Notes: generated from the sequence alone by a model not told the origin. 64,000 bases of DNA from Pseudozyma flocculosa PF-1 (GCF_000417875.1 NW_006920880.1:1-64000); one strand, 5' to 3'. Shown: positions 34,602-47,022, counted from the first letter of the stretch. Numbers and translations are program-made.

Positions 34602-37600
34602 ATGTCTGCAGGGGATTCCATACCGACTCCGGCTGTTGCCTCTGCCAGCGTTGAGATCCGGCAACGCATCATGGCCTTGCGGAAGGCCAAGATGGAGGCG
34701 CTCCAGGCCGAACCGTCGAGCACAGGGCCTCCATCGCTGCAGGTGCCGGAAGCCGGCGAGGATCGCTTCTCCTGGGTCGGAGTGGACGATGGCGAAGAGG
34801 TCGTCGGCTGCTCGACGAATGACAGGGCGAGTGATGGTGACGACGACAACGACAGCACGGTCCTCGGCCACCTTTCAGCCTTTCCACCAGCCCCGAGCCT
34901 CCGCCCCCCTCCCCTTCCACCAAAAGCCTTGCCTTCTTGTCCCGGATCCGTAAGGGACTCGACGGCCTCCCACCAGACGATCAGCTCGATTGCATCGACT
35001 TCTTTTGGGAGCGCCTCGCAGGACGAAGAGGAAGACTCGCAGAGCGCGCACACGCTCACCACCGTCGACGAGAGCTCCGATCACGCATCGAGAAAAGGTT
35101 CGCGCCGGGAGAGCCAGGCGAAGAGACGCTCCGCCACCCGCCAGGCTCGGCCGAGCACCTCGTCCTCCGTGCGATCTACCGCCTCGGCCACGGCCAAGCC
35201 ACTAGGGCCGCCGCCAGACCTGCCGCTCCCACCCAAGCCACAGAATTCGCCGGCTGCCAGCCTCAAGAGTCCTGCCCTCGGCTGGTCAAGTCGCCCCCAA
35301 GCGAGCGCGAGGTCGATGGGAAAGCGCAGCTCCAAGTCGTCGTTCCGCAGCACCGATCGCTCGACGCGGTCATCGAGCCGACTGTCTGGCGACGAACTGA
35401 GCGAGCTGTCCGCCGACGAGATCTCGAGCATCCGCAGGATCTCGTCCTACTTTCCAACTCCGGCGAGCCCTCTGCCAGCAAATGCGAGCCAACCCGGCAC
35501 TCCTGGCGCCCATGCGGTGCGGCACTCTGCCAAGACAGAGCGTCAAGGCCGGACAGGTTCAGGTTCGAGGTCGGAAGACAGACGCACCTCGCCCTTCTGG
35601 TCGCCGCGCTCTTCGACCTCTTTGCGCAGCCCGAGCGCTTCAGCCACGGCCGATGCGTTCCCCACGAGCCAGCACGAGGCTCGCTCGGTCAAGGGCGGCC
35701 CGAGGATCATGGTGCAGGAAGAAGACGAGGAGGAGGACCAAGAGAGGCTTCCGGATTCGCTTGGTGGCAGCAGGGACGACGGCAACCACGGCGACGCCGA
35801 CAACGATGGCGAGGACGATGTCAGCGACAGCGACCTGTCCGAAGTGCTCCACATTACTGCCCGAGAGGGCATTCTTGCCGTGGCGCAGCGGGCCAGTCCA
35901 GTCTCTGCGGGACAGATCGCTCGCATCGGGTTGGGTCTGGGGTCGTCCAGCCGCAGCCCTTCGCGCTCGCTCAGCGGCTCGTCCTCGCCCGTCGCGGTCG
36001 CCACGCCCGCGGCCGCTGCCACTGCCGAGGCTTTGGACTCGCAATTCCGGGCATCGTCAGAAGCAGAGAACGCCCAGGAGAGGAGGCGCAACAGCCAGAT
36101 GCACAAGAACCTCAACGGCCTCGTGCAAGCTCTGGACCAAGAGGCTGCGAGGTGGTCGCTCGATTCCCCAGATGCTTCGCCGCGAGACTCTATCCCGTCT
36201 GCACAGCCTTCAGCTCCGTCGTCGGAGCGCGTTCCTCGGACAACAATCGCATTGCAGGAGGCCCTCTCTCGACCCGCCTCCGCAGAACCTGCTGCAACAG
36301 CAATCGCGCCGTTGCAGTCCTCGGCCTCGTTGCCCAACGTCTTGTTGCAGGCGCCAGTGCAGCTGGCACCTTCGACGGGGGCACCGGTTGGCGGAAGCGA
36401 TGTTGCCGTGTCGCAGCCTGCTCGGCCGAGCGGCATGACGGCCTCGATCAGCGCCCCGACGGTGCGGATCCAGGATACAGAGGGGATGGACGGGTCAGCG
36501 TCCGACGTCGACTTTACCACCGACGACGACTACGACGACGACGGCGTCCCCCGCAAGCGCACCAAGCAGGCGCGACATCGGCGACGAGGTTTCGGCTTCG
36601 AGGACCAGCGGGCTACCCTCAGTCGAGGCAACAGCTCCCGCTCGCTGCAACCTGGTCAGGTCTTTCGCCCCAACGCAGCATGGCCCGCGCCATCCTCCTC
36701 GGCCAAGGACAAGGCATCTACGGATCCCTACGCCTTCTACGAGTTCTCGCCCAGCTTGCCTCCCTTTGTGCCGGCAGGTCTGCAGCCAAGGGACCTTACG
36801 GGCACCGGCACCTGGTCGAGCATCGTGGCCCGGGCCAACAGCACCCTGTCGCGGCACACCTCGGTCCGGACCATGGCCTCTACCTCCACCACCGCCAGCC
36901 TCGGGCCCGTGTCGCTCAAGGAAGTGGCGGCGGGCGCGCGAGCAAAGATGGAACAGGCCGAGGCGGCCCGAAAGGCCAGAGAGTCGCAATCGGAGCTGTT
37001 TGCGAAGCTGAGCTACCGTCCCTTTGAGATCCACCACCACGCCGAGACCGAGGCCAAGGCCATGGAACACGAGAGCACCGTGATGGGGGAGTCGTCTGGT
37101 CGCAGCACGGCGATGAGCAGGTTCAGCAACTCTTCGACCATGGGAGAGCTCGCCACCCGATGGCCCGTGGCCATTGGCGAGGGCGATCAGGATCTCGTCG
37201 GCGGTGACGTCGGTTCCGACGTGGCCACCGCGCGCTCCTCTCTGCTGGGTCTGGGAATCAAGTCGCTCGCTGGCAGCTCGTCGGGGGCAGTCACGCCTCC
37301 AGCCAAGGTCTACGCCGAGGTCTGCATGCAGACGTCGCCGGCATCTACGCCGCCGCCGTCCCCCAAGACGCAGGCCCTCTTGACGCTCACGGGAGCCAGC
37401 ACTCTGGATCCCGAGCAGACTCCGAGGGCAGAGAAGGTGAGTGAAACGAGATCGCATAGAGACGCTCACCTGAACCGAACGGCTGACGGAAGGCCTTCCG
37501 CGATGCCCTCTGCACATCGACAGCCGCGTCGACGAGTGCCGGCTCGAAGGAGAACGATGGCGGCCATGTCGCAGGCCTACGGCATCGACCTCGACATGCC

Positions 37601-39370
37601 CGGATTCAAGCCCACCCGCATGCGCGCTCCTCGCCTGTCTGGCCGGAAGAGCGATGTGGGCGTCCAGAGGCTTCGCTCGAGCGTGTCGTCCAACCGCGCT
37701 GCCACCGTCATCTCTGACGCGACCGACAAGGAGATCCTGGCGACGAGCAGCAGCAGCGGAGAAGAGTCCGACCTCGACATCGGTGCGCAGCTCGAGGAGC
37801 TGGCGGACCGGACCGGCGTGCTCGATGACATCCGCGGCGCCAAGCGGAAGCTGAGGCGATCCAAGGCGCCCGCCGCGCCTTCGTCGAGCGACTCCTCCTC
37901 CCTAAGCGAAAGAGCCATAGCCACGATCCCTGTGCGTGCGCGCAGTCCAGTTGGCGGCAAGTCTGCCGCTCGAGTTCACTCGGCGCGCCGCCGAGTGGAC
38001 AGCGGCACGGGATGGACCAGCTCCGAGGACGAGAGCGATGACGAGGTCCCATCTTCCTCGCAGAACAGCCAGTTTCTCACGCCTCAGCCGCCCAGAGGGT
38101 CTGGCAACTTCCAGCTTCGGCCGCTGCTGCTGCCTCGATCGGTGCCCGCAAAGACCGACAAGCGGCGAATCGCGCCGCTGCGAGGAGGACCGAGGAGCTC
38201 AGGTCGATCGATATCTGGCTTTGGGCGTGCTCCAAATGCAGGCTCAACTCGGGCTGACAGTCCGGACCTGAGCTTTCAGAGCTTGGCAGGTGATGACGAG
38301 GACGAGGACAACTCGCTGCTTTCGGCGAAGCTCGACGAAGGCGGCAACACCTCGATTCACCTGCTCGACGACGACGATGATAGTGTCTCCAAGCAGGCGC
38401 CGACGATGGCAGCCGGCAACGCGGTCAGCGCTGATTCCCACCTGCTTGCGGTTGCGCCTCCGAAGGCGCCGACCCCGACCGATGACAACGTCTCGGCAGA
38501 GTCCAACGAAGCCGTCGAGATCCTTAAGGAGGCCGAGGAGGTCCTCTCGTCGGTCGGCCACAGCCAGCCCGCCGCCAGCTCCTCTGGCCATGGCTCGATC
38601 AGCGACTCGTGCGGCACGAGCGGACACGACCCGCAGCGTCGGCCGAACGAGGTGCTGGCCGAGATTGTGCGGCAGAGGCTGGCGTTGAGGCTCGAGACGG
38701 CCCTGTCCGGCTCTCCGTCCACGTTGATGCCCGTCCCGGCTCCCTCGATCCGCCCCTACAATTTGGGCGAGGGAGAGATCACGACGGGCATCGACGATCC
38801 GAGCGAAACCGCAGCGATCGAGTCATCGCCGCTGGTGCAAGACACGCCCGATACCATGGCCGGTTCCGATGCCTGGTCGACGTTCCGGACAAACGACCGC
38901 GACAGCTCCGTGTCGACCGCGACTTCGTGGTCCGGCGGCAGCTTTGTCGAGAAGCCAGAGGCACCGCAGGAGCAGGCAGAGGCCATCGTGGAGGCCGCTG
39001 CTGACCCTCGGGCGCCTACGGGGAGCGAGACAGCAAGTGCCGACGTTGCTGCCAAGATTCACGACGCTGTCGCTTCGCCTTTGGCCCAGCCCTCTCCTGC
39101 CAAGCCAGCGCAACCAGCCGCGCGGCCTTCGAGCTTACCTCGCACGCTGCATCGCAAGGCCAGCGCCCTGCCGATGCCCAGCAGCAACCGGAGGTCGGCA
39201 TCGGAGACAGTCGGATCGCAGCCACTGCGGCCTCGATCCAACGAGGTCGGTACGCCGGTCTCGGCGGCGTCGCTCAAGGATCTCTACGCCACCAAGAAGG
39301 CGCAGCGACCATCCCTTCCGCCCCCGGTGGCCTATGCCCGCCATGCGCAGGCGGTCGCATCCCCCAAGCT

Positions 39371-39402
<32 letters not shown>

Positions 39403-39860
39403 GCAGCAACAGCAGCGGCAGCAACTCTGCCTCGCCCGCAGACGGAGCCTCGAGGCTGAGGAAGATGAAGAGCTTCGGCGACCGAAGCTCGAACTCTTTC
39501 GTGCCGCCGCCAACTTCGACTCTGCCACGGTCGATTGCGCCGCGCCGACCCAAGGTGCCGGCCTCGTTGGACTCGTCGATCAGCAGGAACGCCGCTGGAC
39601 TGTCGATTCCATCGCCAGCGCCGTCGACGCCGAGCAAGCTGGCGCCCGCCGCTGCCGCTGCCGCCGCCACCGCCACCGCCACTCCTCTTCGCCCGAGTGG
39701 CATCCCGGCGCCCCGACCTTCGCTCAAGCACCATGCCAGCCTGAGCAACATGTCTCGATTGCCGACTCCTTCGACGCCCGGAAGGTCTTTGGCGTCTCCT
39801 CGAGTGTCTGGCCTTCCGCTGCCCAGCACCCCGAGCGGCATCCGCCAGAAGCGGCAGTGA
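34602..39860 (+). CDS. very long disordered Ser/Pro/Arg-rich protein with C-terminal SxIP motif
   Basis: An uninterrupted frame of 1752 codons; no catalytic or named domain recognised. The N-terminus has a short helix (EIRQRIMALRKAKMEALQ, about residues 18-35). Helical segments appear near 770-800 (ARAKMEQAEAARKARESQ) and about 1350 (EVLAEIVRQRLALRLE). The rest is Ser-rich and disordered, with acidic DDDD patches and a Gly run (about 1588-1600). The C-terminal 100 residues are basic and Ser/Pro-rich with RPSGIPAPRPS (Ser1699), matching the SxIP motif that docks proteins on EB1-type plus-end trackers. A probable 87-base intron lies at 37437-37523 (GTGAGT donor, CTGAC, CAG acceptor); it is a multiple of three without a stop, so splicing would shorten the protein to 1723 residues. 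Cytoskeletal role is inference. Confidence 0.8.
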
Positions 39861-40947
39861 TTGCAGGTGGCCTGCTGATGTCAAGATGGGCGCCAATTGT
39901 CGACTCGGCCTGGATCTTTGCTCTCTGCCCTACCTCGCTTGCCCCGCCTCGACGGTGTGGGCGGAGGTGCCGTCATTGCTTGCACACCTACCTCGACTCC
40001 CCCGCTTCACTGCTGCCATACCCTCGTTCGCCATGCTCGTCCAGCTTGCTCGCTCGCTCGACTCGGGGATCTGGCGTCAGCGCTGGACTATACCTCCCCG
40101 ACCGACCACTCTACCTGCAACCTTGCACTTTCGCTTTCCTCTCTGTGTCCGTCCACCTGTTGCTCGATTAGCCTGTATAGACCGGTGCGGTGCTCCTTCT
40201 TTCGTTGCCGTATGCGCCTGCTCGATCTTCCAAAGTCACCTGCCCAACCGCCCTTCCATACCCCGCCGGTGTCGCATTGCCATATTACGTCTTCAGCCGC
40301 TTGTCGCTTGGAGTCTGCCCCCCTGATGACTGCATGCTGGCCGCACATTCGAGGATCGTGGTCGAGATTGAGGAGGAAGGCGCGGCAGAGGTGCGAGGGG
40401 TGAGAGTGCAGGCAGAGGTGAGGCGGGTTAGCGTTGGATGGCACTTGGGAGCGGCGTGCCTGGCGTAGCTGCGCACCCGCCAGCGCGCACGTACGAACCC
40501 TTTCCTTGGCTGGCCTCCTCTGCCTGCGCGCCTTTGGCTACCTTTGCCTGGCCGCCAACACGCACGGGGCGGCGGCATTTTCCGACGCAGCTCTGCTGCC
40601 CCCCCGCTTCCTTTGGTTGCTTCTTCGACACACCACCGCTCTCCCCACCTCTCCCTCCATCGTCCCTTTCTTGGCCTCGGAGCTCCATCTTGCGCCTCTC
40701 CCTCAACAGGCCGCTCACTTGCTCTGCCCCGACGATCCGCAAGCCAGGCGCGATAGAGAGCATGGCAGCCTAGCATCGCCCACCAAAGCCGCTTGCCCAT
40801 CCTCGCTCACCCGACCCCTCCTCGTCCTGTCCGCTCGGCCTGGGCCGGCACCGCTACCGCCCACCCCCACGTACCAGACCACCTCAGCCTGCCTGCAGCA
40901 GTGACACTCGCTCGTTATCCTCGCCCTCGCCGCAGCCTTACCCGGCA
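39861..40947. other. spacer and ELMO gene promoter/leader
   Basis: 1087 bases between two co-directional genes. It is pyrimidine-rich on +, typical of fungal 5' leaders. Short overlapping open frames are not supported. No regulatory element recognised. Confidence 0.5.
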
Positions 40948-43714
40948 ATGTACGCTACCGCAGCAGGCTCCGCGGGCCCGTCGTACAGCGGCGCACCTAG
41001 TCCCATCTCGCCCTCGGCCGCCGCGGCCGATTCCAGTCATCGCGATGGCCCGCTCTCGTCCTCGGCTGCCACCACAACCTCTTCTCGCCCCGCCGCCTCC
41101 GTCTCCTCGACCACAGCCGGTAGCCGAATCAACCTCGTCACCTACAAACACTCGACCATAAAGGCCCTCATAGACCCCAGCCTGCCCGTACAGGATGTCA
41201 TCCGACAGCTCTGCGCAAACGCCCACCTCGGCGTGCAGGAACCACCCGCCCTGTTTGCCCTCCGCGACGACGAGACAGAGGAGCTCATCGACGACGCAAA
41301 CATGGCGCGCAAGATCGAGGCAGGCGCAAACTTCAAGCTCACCTCGTCGCCCACCATCGAGGCCGTCGAGATGGTCGACAAGCTCTCGTCCCAGGACGAG
41401 CGTGTCCTCAAGATGGCCACCTACACCCTCCAGCGCCTCATCCGAGAGAAGCCCTTTATCGCAGAGTTCCTCGCACGCGGCGGCCTCAACGAGCTGCTCC
41501 ACATCATCAAGACCCACGGCGTCGGCAACACGCTCGCCTACGCCCTCACCAGCTGCCAGAACCTCATGGAGAGCTCCGACCAGGGCTGGGACGTCATCGA
41601 CGGCAACTTTATCGCAAAGGTGAGCTTGCTCGTCCCGTGCCGTTTCCGTTCCCCCGCCCCTTGCCGACGTACGGCTAGGCCCTGACGCCTACCCCCATCT
41701 CGCCATCGCACACGACAGGTCGTCTACATTCTCGCATCGCAAGAGAGGATCAACGTCTGCCGCCCGGCGACCGCGATCCTCCAGAAGCTCGTCCTTTCAG
41801 GCCCGCTCGACGCGCCCACCGACACAGCAGGCAGGGTGCTGACGGAAGGCGAGGCCGCTAACGCCAACTCTTCCAGCGGCGCAGCGGCGACCCGCGCCTA
41901 CAAGTACGGTTTCGAGCCCGTCTATCGCGAGATCCGCGCCGAGCCCACTTTTCTGCAGACGCTCGTCCATCGGCTCGGCAGCGCAGACACGACACTCTGC
42001 CTCTACAGCCTCAGTCTTCTCAATAGCCTGATCCGCAACGTCACCGAGAGTCTCTTTGAGGACTTCATCTCCGAAATCGAGCGTCTCGACACCCCAAAGG
42101 CCGTGGCACGCCTCATGGACGCCAACCGCGGCGACGAGCTGTCGTCGTCGATCCTCGAGTATCAGGGCAACGCCGCCCGCATCGCCCGGCGGCGAATGAA
42201 GACGCCCGTCACGCCGACCGACAAGCGCCATGTGACGGCGCTCTCGTACGTCTGGCTGCAGGCCAGGATCACCGACGCTCCTGCAGATCCTGCGCCAAAC
42301 GGCCTGGCTTCGTCGTCGGCCAACTCCCGCCTCAAGTGGCGACGTCTGGGTTTCGCGTCAGAGTCGGCGGCCAAGGAGTTTACGCGCGTCGGGTGGCTCG
42401 GCCTCGACTGCCTCGAGTCGTTTGTCCGCGCGGATCCGGACCTCTACGCCAAGATCATCCAGGAGCAGATCAACCGTCCCGAGGAACGGCGCTGCCCATT
42501 TGGTCGGGCCTCGATCGAGGTGACCGAGATCCTCGCCGACCACTGGAACGTCGAGAGCGGGTACACGACGTCGACGACGTTCAAACCGTTCCTCCTCTTT
42601 TTCCAGAAGGTGCACCACCTCGCGCTGCGCTTCTTCCTGCGCATCTGGAACGAGAGCGGCGCGGCGGCGGGCGACTTTTCGCGCGTCTCGGCGCTGGTCC
42701 GAAGCCAAGTGGCCCACTCGCTGCACGACGAGAGCACCAAGGGATGGTACGACGTCGAGCGCGACTTTCTCGAGTCCGAGTACCGCACGGTGCGCGATCG
42801 CCAGATGAAGGAGCTCGAGACGGAGGACGACTTCTCCAGCCGGGCGTCGATCCGCAACCTGCGGGGCAGGCTGTACCGGGAGAGCTACGAGTTTGTCCGG
42901 CAGCAGCGCATCCACTGCCTCCTCGAGGGGGCGTGGTTCCGCAACCCCGCCGCAGGCGGCGGGCGGTATCCGGGCGCCTCGGCGGGCGGCGGCGCCCAAC
43001 GACGGGACACGATCCAGGGCATGCCTGGGGGCAGGCTGCAGGGCGCAGGTGGCGGCATGGCGGCGGCCTCCGGCGGCAGTGGCGGCGGCAAGACCTGGCG
43101 CTTCTACCGGCTCAGCCCGAACAAGAAGCACCTGCACTACTGCGAGGCGATGGAGCGGATACCGATACGAGGCGGGTTGGACGATCTTCCCGAGCGGATC
43201 GACCTGAGCCTGGTGATGGACGTAAGCCTCCAGGCCTCTGGAGGTGTCCACGGCGGACATGCGGCCAATGGCGGCGGCGGCGCAGACGGGGCTGCGAGTT
43301 CGCTCGTCTTCAGCCTGTTGCGTGCGCCCGACGTTTCGCTGGCGGACCTGCAGGCGCTCAACCAGAGTCAGTACAGCGAGTGGATCGACGGGCTCAACAT
43401 GCTGCGCGGCGAGGGGGGCGTGGTGAGCACCAAGGAGACGGCCGAGTACATCCAGATCCTCACCGAGATTGGCGTCAAGGTCAAGCTGCTGGACCTGACG
43501 GGCGAAGGGGTGAGTGCATCACGATGCGTTGCGATGCCGGGGCGCCGCCTCTGCCTCTGCCTGGTTGAGGCGGCCGAATGCTGATTTCCGCTGGTCCTCT
43601 GTCGGTCCCTCCTCTGCCTGACCCCTGGACGGCACGTCGCAGATCGATATCCCGACATCGATTCCGCCGCCGCAGCTGCCGACGACGACCGAGTTCTTCT
43701 TTGCCGATCTGTGA
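40948..43714 (+). CDS. ELMO/CED-12 family protein with PH domain
   Basis: Join 40948-41619, 41719-43509, 43643-43714; 844 residues. ELMO proteins bind DOCK-family exchange factors and together activate Rac-type GTPases that drive actin remodelling and polarity. After a Ser/Ala-rich leader (1-58) comes a ubiquitin-like/armadillo region (LVTYKHSTIKALIDP onward). The ELMO domain has RLKWRRLGFASE and GWLGLDCLESFVRADP (about 425-470). A PH domain (about 680-805) begins TWRFYRLSPNKKHLHYCE and is split by a Gly-rich loop. The last exon adds only 23 residues, IDIPTSIPPPQLP followed by a short tail; such a C-terminal Pro motif in animal ELMO binds the DOCK SH3 domain. All intron phases are 0. No DOCK gene is in the window. 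Confidence 0.9.
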
Positions 43715-44974
43715 AGAGAGGCGGCCACCTGCCGTACCGTACCGTATCTGTCGTCGCACGCGAAGACGCGACGGCATTGTGCCCATCTGCCACCGACTAC
43801 ACCCGTATACCCCCTCTCTCCTCTGCGTGGACTGCCAAGACCCTCGGGTAACAGACACGAGGCGGCCATGGGGTCGTCTATGGGCGACGGACAAGCAGTG
43901 CGGCTTGGGGAAGTCTGTGCAGACAAGGATGGCCTGGTTGAGTTGCGGATGCCGAGAGAGCCGCAGAGGGTGAGGAAAAGCGGCACGGAACCGTACGCCT
44001 GCCTGCCTGCCTGCCTGCCTGCCCGAGTTTTCTGACGCTACAATAGTGCCGCCTGATTGCGGTAGCGCGGCTGAGGAACGGCCGGCAAGGTGCTGTAGTT
44101 GACAAAGGGGGTGGGGGCGGCCGGTCCGCTGCCCGAGGGTGGGGCCTGGCGATGCTGCTAGGCTAGGCTAGGCTAGGCTAGGCCAGGCCATGCCATGCCC
44201 TCGCTCGCGGTGGCGAGGAAAGCAAGCGAGCGGCTGGTCTGGCCGGAGATCTATTGCTGTTGTGTTGGTGCGTCGATACGGCATTCTCGGACGGAGGCCC
44301 TCGGTTGTGCTCGCATATCCTGTAGACGACTCTCTGGCTGCTGATGGGCAGCCGGAGTGTGGTGCAAATGCCCCGGCGGCGGCGGCAGCGGCAGCGGGGT
44401 TGGCAAGGGCGTTGGACGTACGGCTTCCCCCCGCATCAGTCGACTGCAGGCCCGGCGTTGGTCGATCTGCCGCCTGGCTCTTCCCCGCATTCCTGGACGC
44501 TCCGCTGCGTCTTGACAACGCGCGCTTCTGCCCCACTACTCTTCCCTGCCCTGCTCGCCATCATCAAGGCGCTAAACGCTGAAACCGCCGTCGTTGTCCG
44601 CGCACGACGGCCAGGTGGTTCCGGCAATGCAAGGCAAGCACGATGATGTTCCACTCCCCCCACGTCGAGAGATCACCTGTCTGGGGTGCCTTGCAAGCTG
44701 GTCCTCTCACGCCCAGCGTCGTCGTCGGCTTAGGCTGACGGCCAGACGTGCGTGTATGCTGCCAGAGAGTCTTGCAGGGAGGTCTTCTGGGTGGCGAGAG
44801 CGGGTGGGGGCTCTGCATCGTCGGCCCCCACCTTCGACTGCACCACTCTACTACTTAATCGCCATCTCGAGGTCCACCTTCCTTGCATCCCCATCACGCC
44901 CTCCTCCTCCTCCTCCTCCTTCTTTCTCCTTCCTCCGACCCATCCTTCTCCGCCCGTTCCCTGTATAGACAGTC
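43715..44974. other. spacer and GH79 promoter region with simple repeats
   Basis: 1260 bases. It holds a GCCT run (43997-44023) and a GGCTA run (44157-44180). The last 120 bases before the next start are CTCCTC-rich, a usual pyrimidine leader. No gene supported. Confidence 0.5.
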
Positions 44975-46630
44975 ATGAGGACCACGACCGCCGCCACGGC
45001 CCTGCTGGCCGCCACCCTGGCACCCCTCGCCCTTTCGGCACCCACGGCAGAACACCACGCCCAGCGCCAGCACCAGCAGCAGCAGCAGTATGTCAAGCTG
45101 CACAAGCCTACGGGCGCGCCCTCGATTGCCCACTCCAAGGACTTCACCTCGTTCTCGTTCGAGCCGGCCTTCTGGACCGAGTTCTTTGGCGAGGCAGAGA
45201 CGCCCAACCAGCTCACCCTCTCGCTCCTCTCGCGCCTCAGTGAGCGCGGCGCGCGCCCCGTCATCCGCCCCGGCGGCATCACCATGGACAGCATGATCTT
45301 TGACCCCGCCGCCACCAAGTCGGCCGTGCGCACCACCAACGCAAAGGGCGGCGTCTACCGCACCACGATCGGCCCGTCGTTCTACAAGGCCTGGGACAAC
45401 TTCCCCGAGGGCACCGGCTTCGTCTCGACGCTCAACTTTGGCAACGACTCGTACGACATTGCGCGCGACCTCGCCGCCGCCTCGCACCGCTACCAGCGCG
45501 ACAAGATCCGCCACTTTGAGCTGGGCAACGAGCCGACAAACTACGTCTCGACGCGCTGGCAGAACAAGACCGACGCCTACGTCGCCCAGTGGAAGGACTG
45601 GACCGGACGCATCGACGCCGAGCTCGACAACCCCAAGCGCTCCTGGTGGGCCTCGTCGGCCACGACCGACAAGACGGGCCTCGAGGTGAGGCCCGCCGCC
45701 CTCATCCCCGCCGGCATCGACGACCAGAAGCAGGTGGGCCAGTACAGCATCCACTCGTACGCCTTTGCCACGTGCGACCCCAAGCGCGACGCCCTCGCCA
45801 CCATCCCAAACATCCTCAACCACACCCACCTGCTCGAGTACGCCGACGTCGAAATCTACCCCTCGGCCAAGGCCGCCCTCGACGAGGGCAACCAGTGGAT
45901 CGTCGGCGAGTTCAACAGCGTCGCCTGCTCGGGCAAGCCCAACGTCACCGACACGTTTGCCCAGGCCCTGTGGACCGTCGATACCGACCTCATCTACGCC
46001 GAGCGCAACGCCTCGGCCGTCTACCTCCACCAGGGCGCCACCCTCGTCTTCCAGTCCAGCCAGCAGTCCAACACGGCCGGCGACGACGGCGGACCCGGCT
46101 TCTCGGCCTACAGCCTCCTCTACCCCGTCGACTCGTCCAAGCGCGGCAAGGCGCGCGTCAACCCGGGCTTTGTTGGCCAGCTCTTTGTCACCGAGGCGCT
46201 GGGCACCGAGCGCGTCGCCTCGCTGCCGGCGCCCAAGGGCGTCGATTCAGACTACTTTGCCGCCTACGCCTTCTACGACCGCGACGAGGGCAAAAAGATC
46301 CGCAGGGTGGCCGCCATCAACTCCAAGCCCTACTACGGCAAGACGGGGGGCAACAAGCGCGACTCGAGCGACAACGCGGTGCACCTCGACCTCTCGTCGC
46401 TGATGCCCGCCGCCTTGAAGGGCAAGAAGGCATGGCTCAAGAGGATGACGGCACCCGCCGTCAACGAGACCGACACGGCGCGCGTGACGTGGGCGGGCCA
46501 GAGCTTCAAGCAGGCCGTCCCAGAGGGCAAGGTCGACATCGAGAGGGTGCCCAAGGACGGAAAGGTCGAGGTGCGCGACAGCGAGGCCGTCCTCGTCTTC
46601 TTCTACGAGGACGACGTCTTCCGCCAGTAG
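44975..46630 (+). CDS. secreted glycoside hydrolase family 79 (beta-glucuronidase-like)
   Basis: Single exon, 551 residues. GH79 enzymes are retaining glycosidases of clan GH-A; fungal members mostly release glucuronic or 4-O-methyl-glucuronic acid from arabinogalactan-type glycans, and heparanase belongs to the same family. A signal peptide is clear (residues 1-21, TALLAATLAPLALSAPT). A short Gln run follows (about 33-37). The catalytic pair can be placed: acid/base Glu186 in FELGNEPTNY and nucleophile Glu312 in IVGEFNSVAC. The C-terminal part (about 440-551) matches the beta-sandwich found after the barrel. Several NxT/NxS sites suggest N-glycosylation. No membrane anchor or GPI signal is seen, so it should be released outside the cell. 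The exact substrate cannot be told from sequence. Confidence 0.88.
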   Translation: MRTTTAATALLAATLAPLALSAPTAEHHAQRQHQQQQQYVKLHKPTGAPSIAHSKDFTSFSFEPAFWTEFFGEAETPNQLTLSLLSRLSERGARPVIRPGGITMDSMIFDPAATKSAVRTTNAKGGVYRTTIGPSFYKAWDNFPEGTGFVSTLNFGNDSYDIARDLAAASHRYQRDKIRHFELGNEPTNYVSTRWQNKTDAYVAQWKDWTGRIDAELDNPKRSWWASSATTDKTGLEVRPAALIPAGIDDQKQVGQYSIHSYAFATCDPKRDALATIPNILNHTHLLEYADVEIYPSAKAALDEGNQWIVGEFNSVACSGKPNVTDTFAQALWTVDTDLIYAERNASAVYLHQGATLVFQSSQQSNTAGDDGGPGFSAYSLLYPVDSSKRGKARVNPGFVGQLFVTEALGTERVASLPAPKGVDSDYFAAYAFYDRDEGKKIRRVAAINSKPYYGKTGGNKRDSSDNAVHLDLSSLMPAALKGKKAWLKRMTAPAVNETDTARVTWAGQSFKQAVPEGKVDIERVPKDGKVEVRDSEAVLVFFYEDDVFRQ

Positions 46631-47022
46631 AAGGGCAGCGGTGCCGGCGGCGGCTGCATGGTGTCGGCCGCGCCTGGTCAGGGGCGAGGACGATCCAACG
46701 AAGCGCGACGAAGATACGCCTCCTTCATGTAGATCACGGAAACGGACGGGCGCTCGTAGAAATCCATCTGCTGATGCTTGCCAGTCCTCTTACATGCCCG
46801 TGAGAACGCGCGACTCGGCTCCGTGTGGTCAGGGCCCCGAGCAGCATTGAAGACGGGCCCGGGGGCCTGGCTTTTCCCACAGCGCGGATCGAGAAAGATC
46901 TGGCCAGGCGCCCTCGAGCGGGCGACTGATCTCGCCAGCTGCGGCATGGGTGTGCTTGCGATGTCATAGTGGTACAGTGGTGATGCAGAGAGGGTAAGCT
47001 CGGAGGACAGATCGGCGGGACG
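46631..47022. other. convergent 3' region of GH79 gene and RDS3
   Basis: 392 bases between convergent stops, expected to hold both 3' UTRs. Nothing else seen. Confidence 0.5.

Noticed and set aside
34937..37027. 696-codon + strand open frame
   Set aside because: Overlaps the 1752-codon gene in another frame; Arg/Pro/Gly-rich shadow without family features.
41836..43584. ELMO frame starting at internal Met 41836
   Set aside because: It is the middle exon of the ELMO gene; the real exon begins at 41719 after a clear CAG acceptor.
44157..44180. GGCTA run considered as telomeric repeat
   Set aside because: Too short and not TTAGGG-like; internal position among genes.
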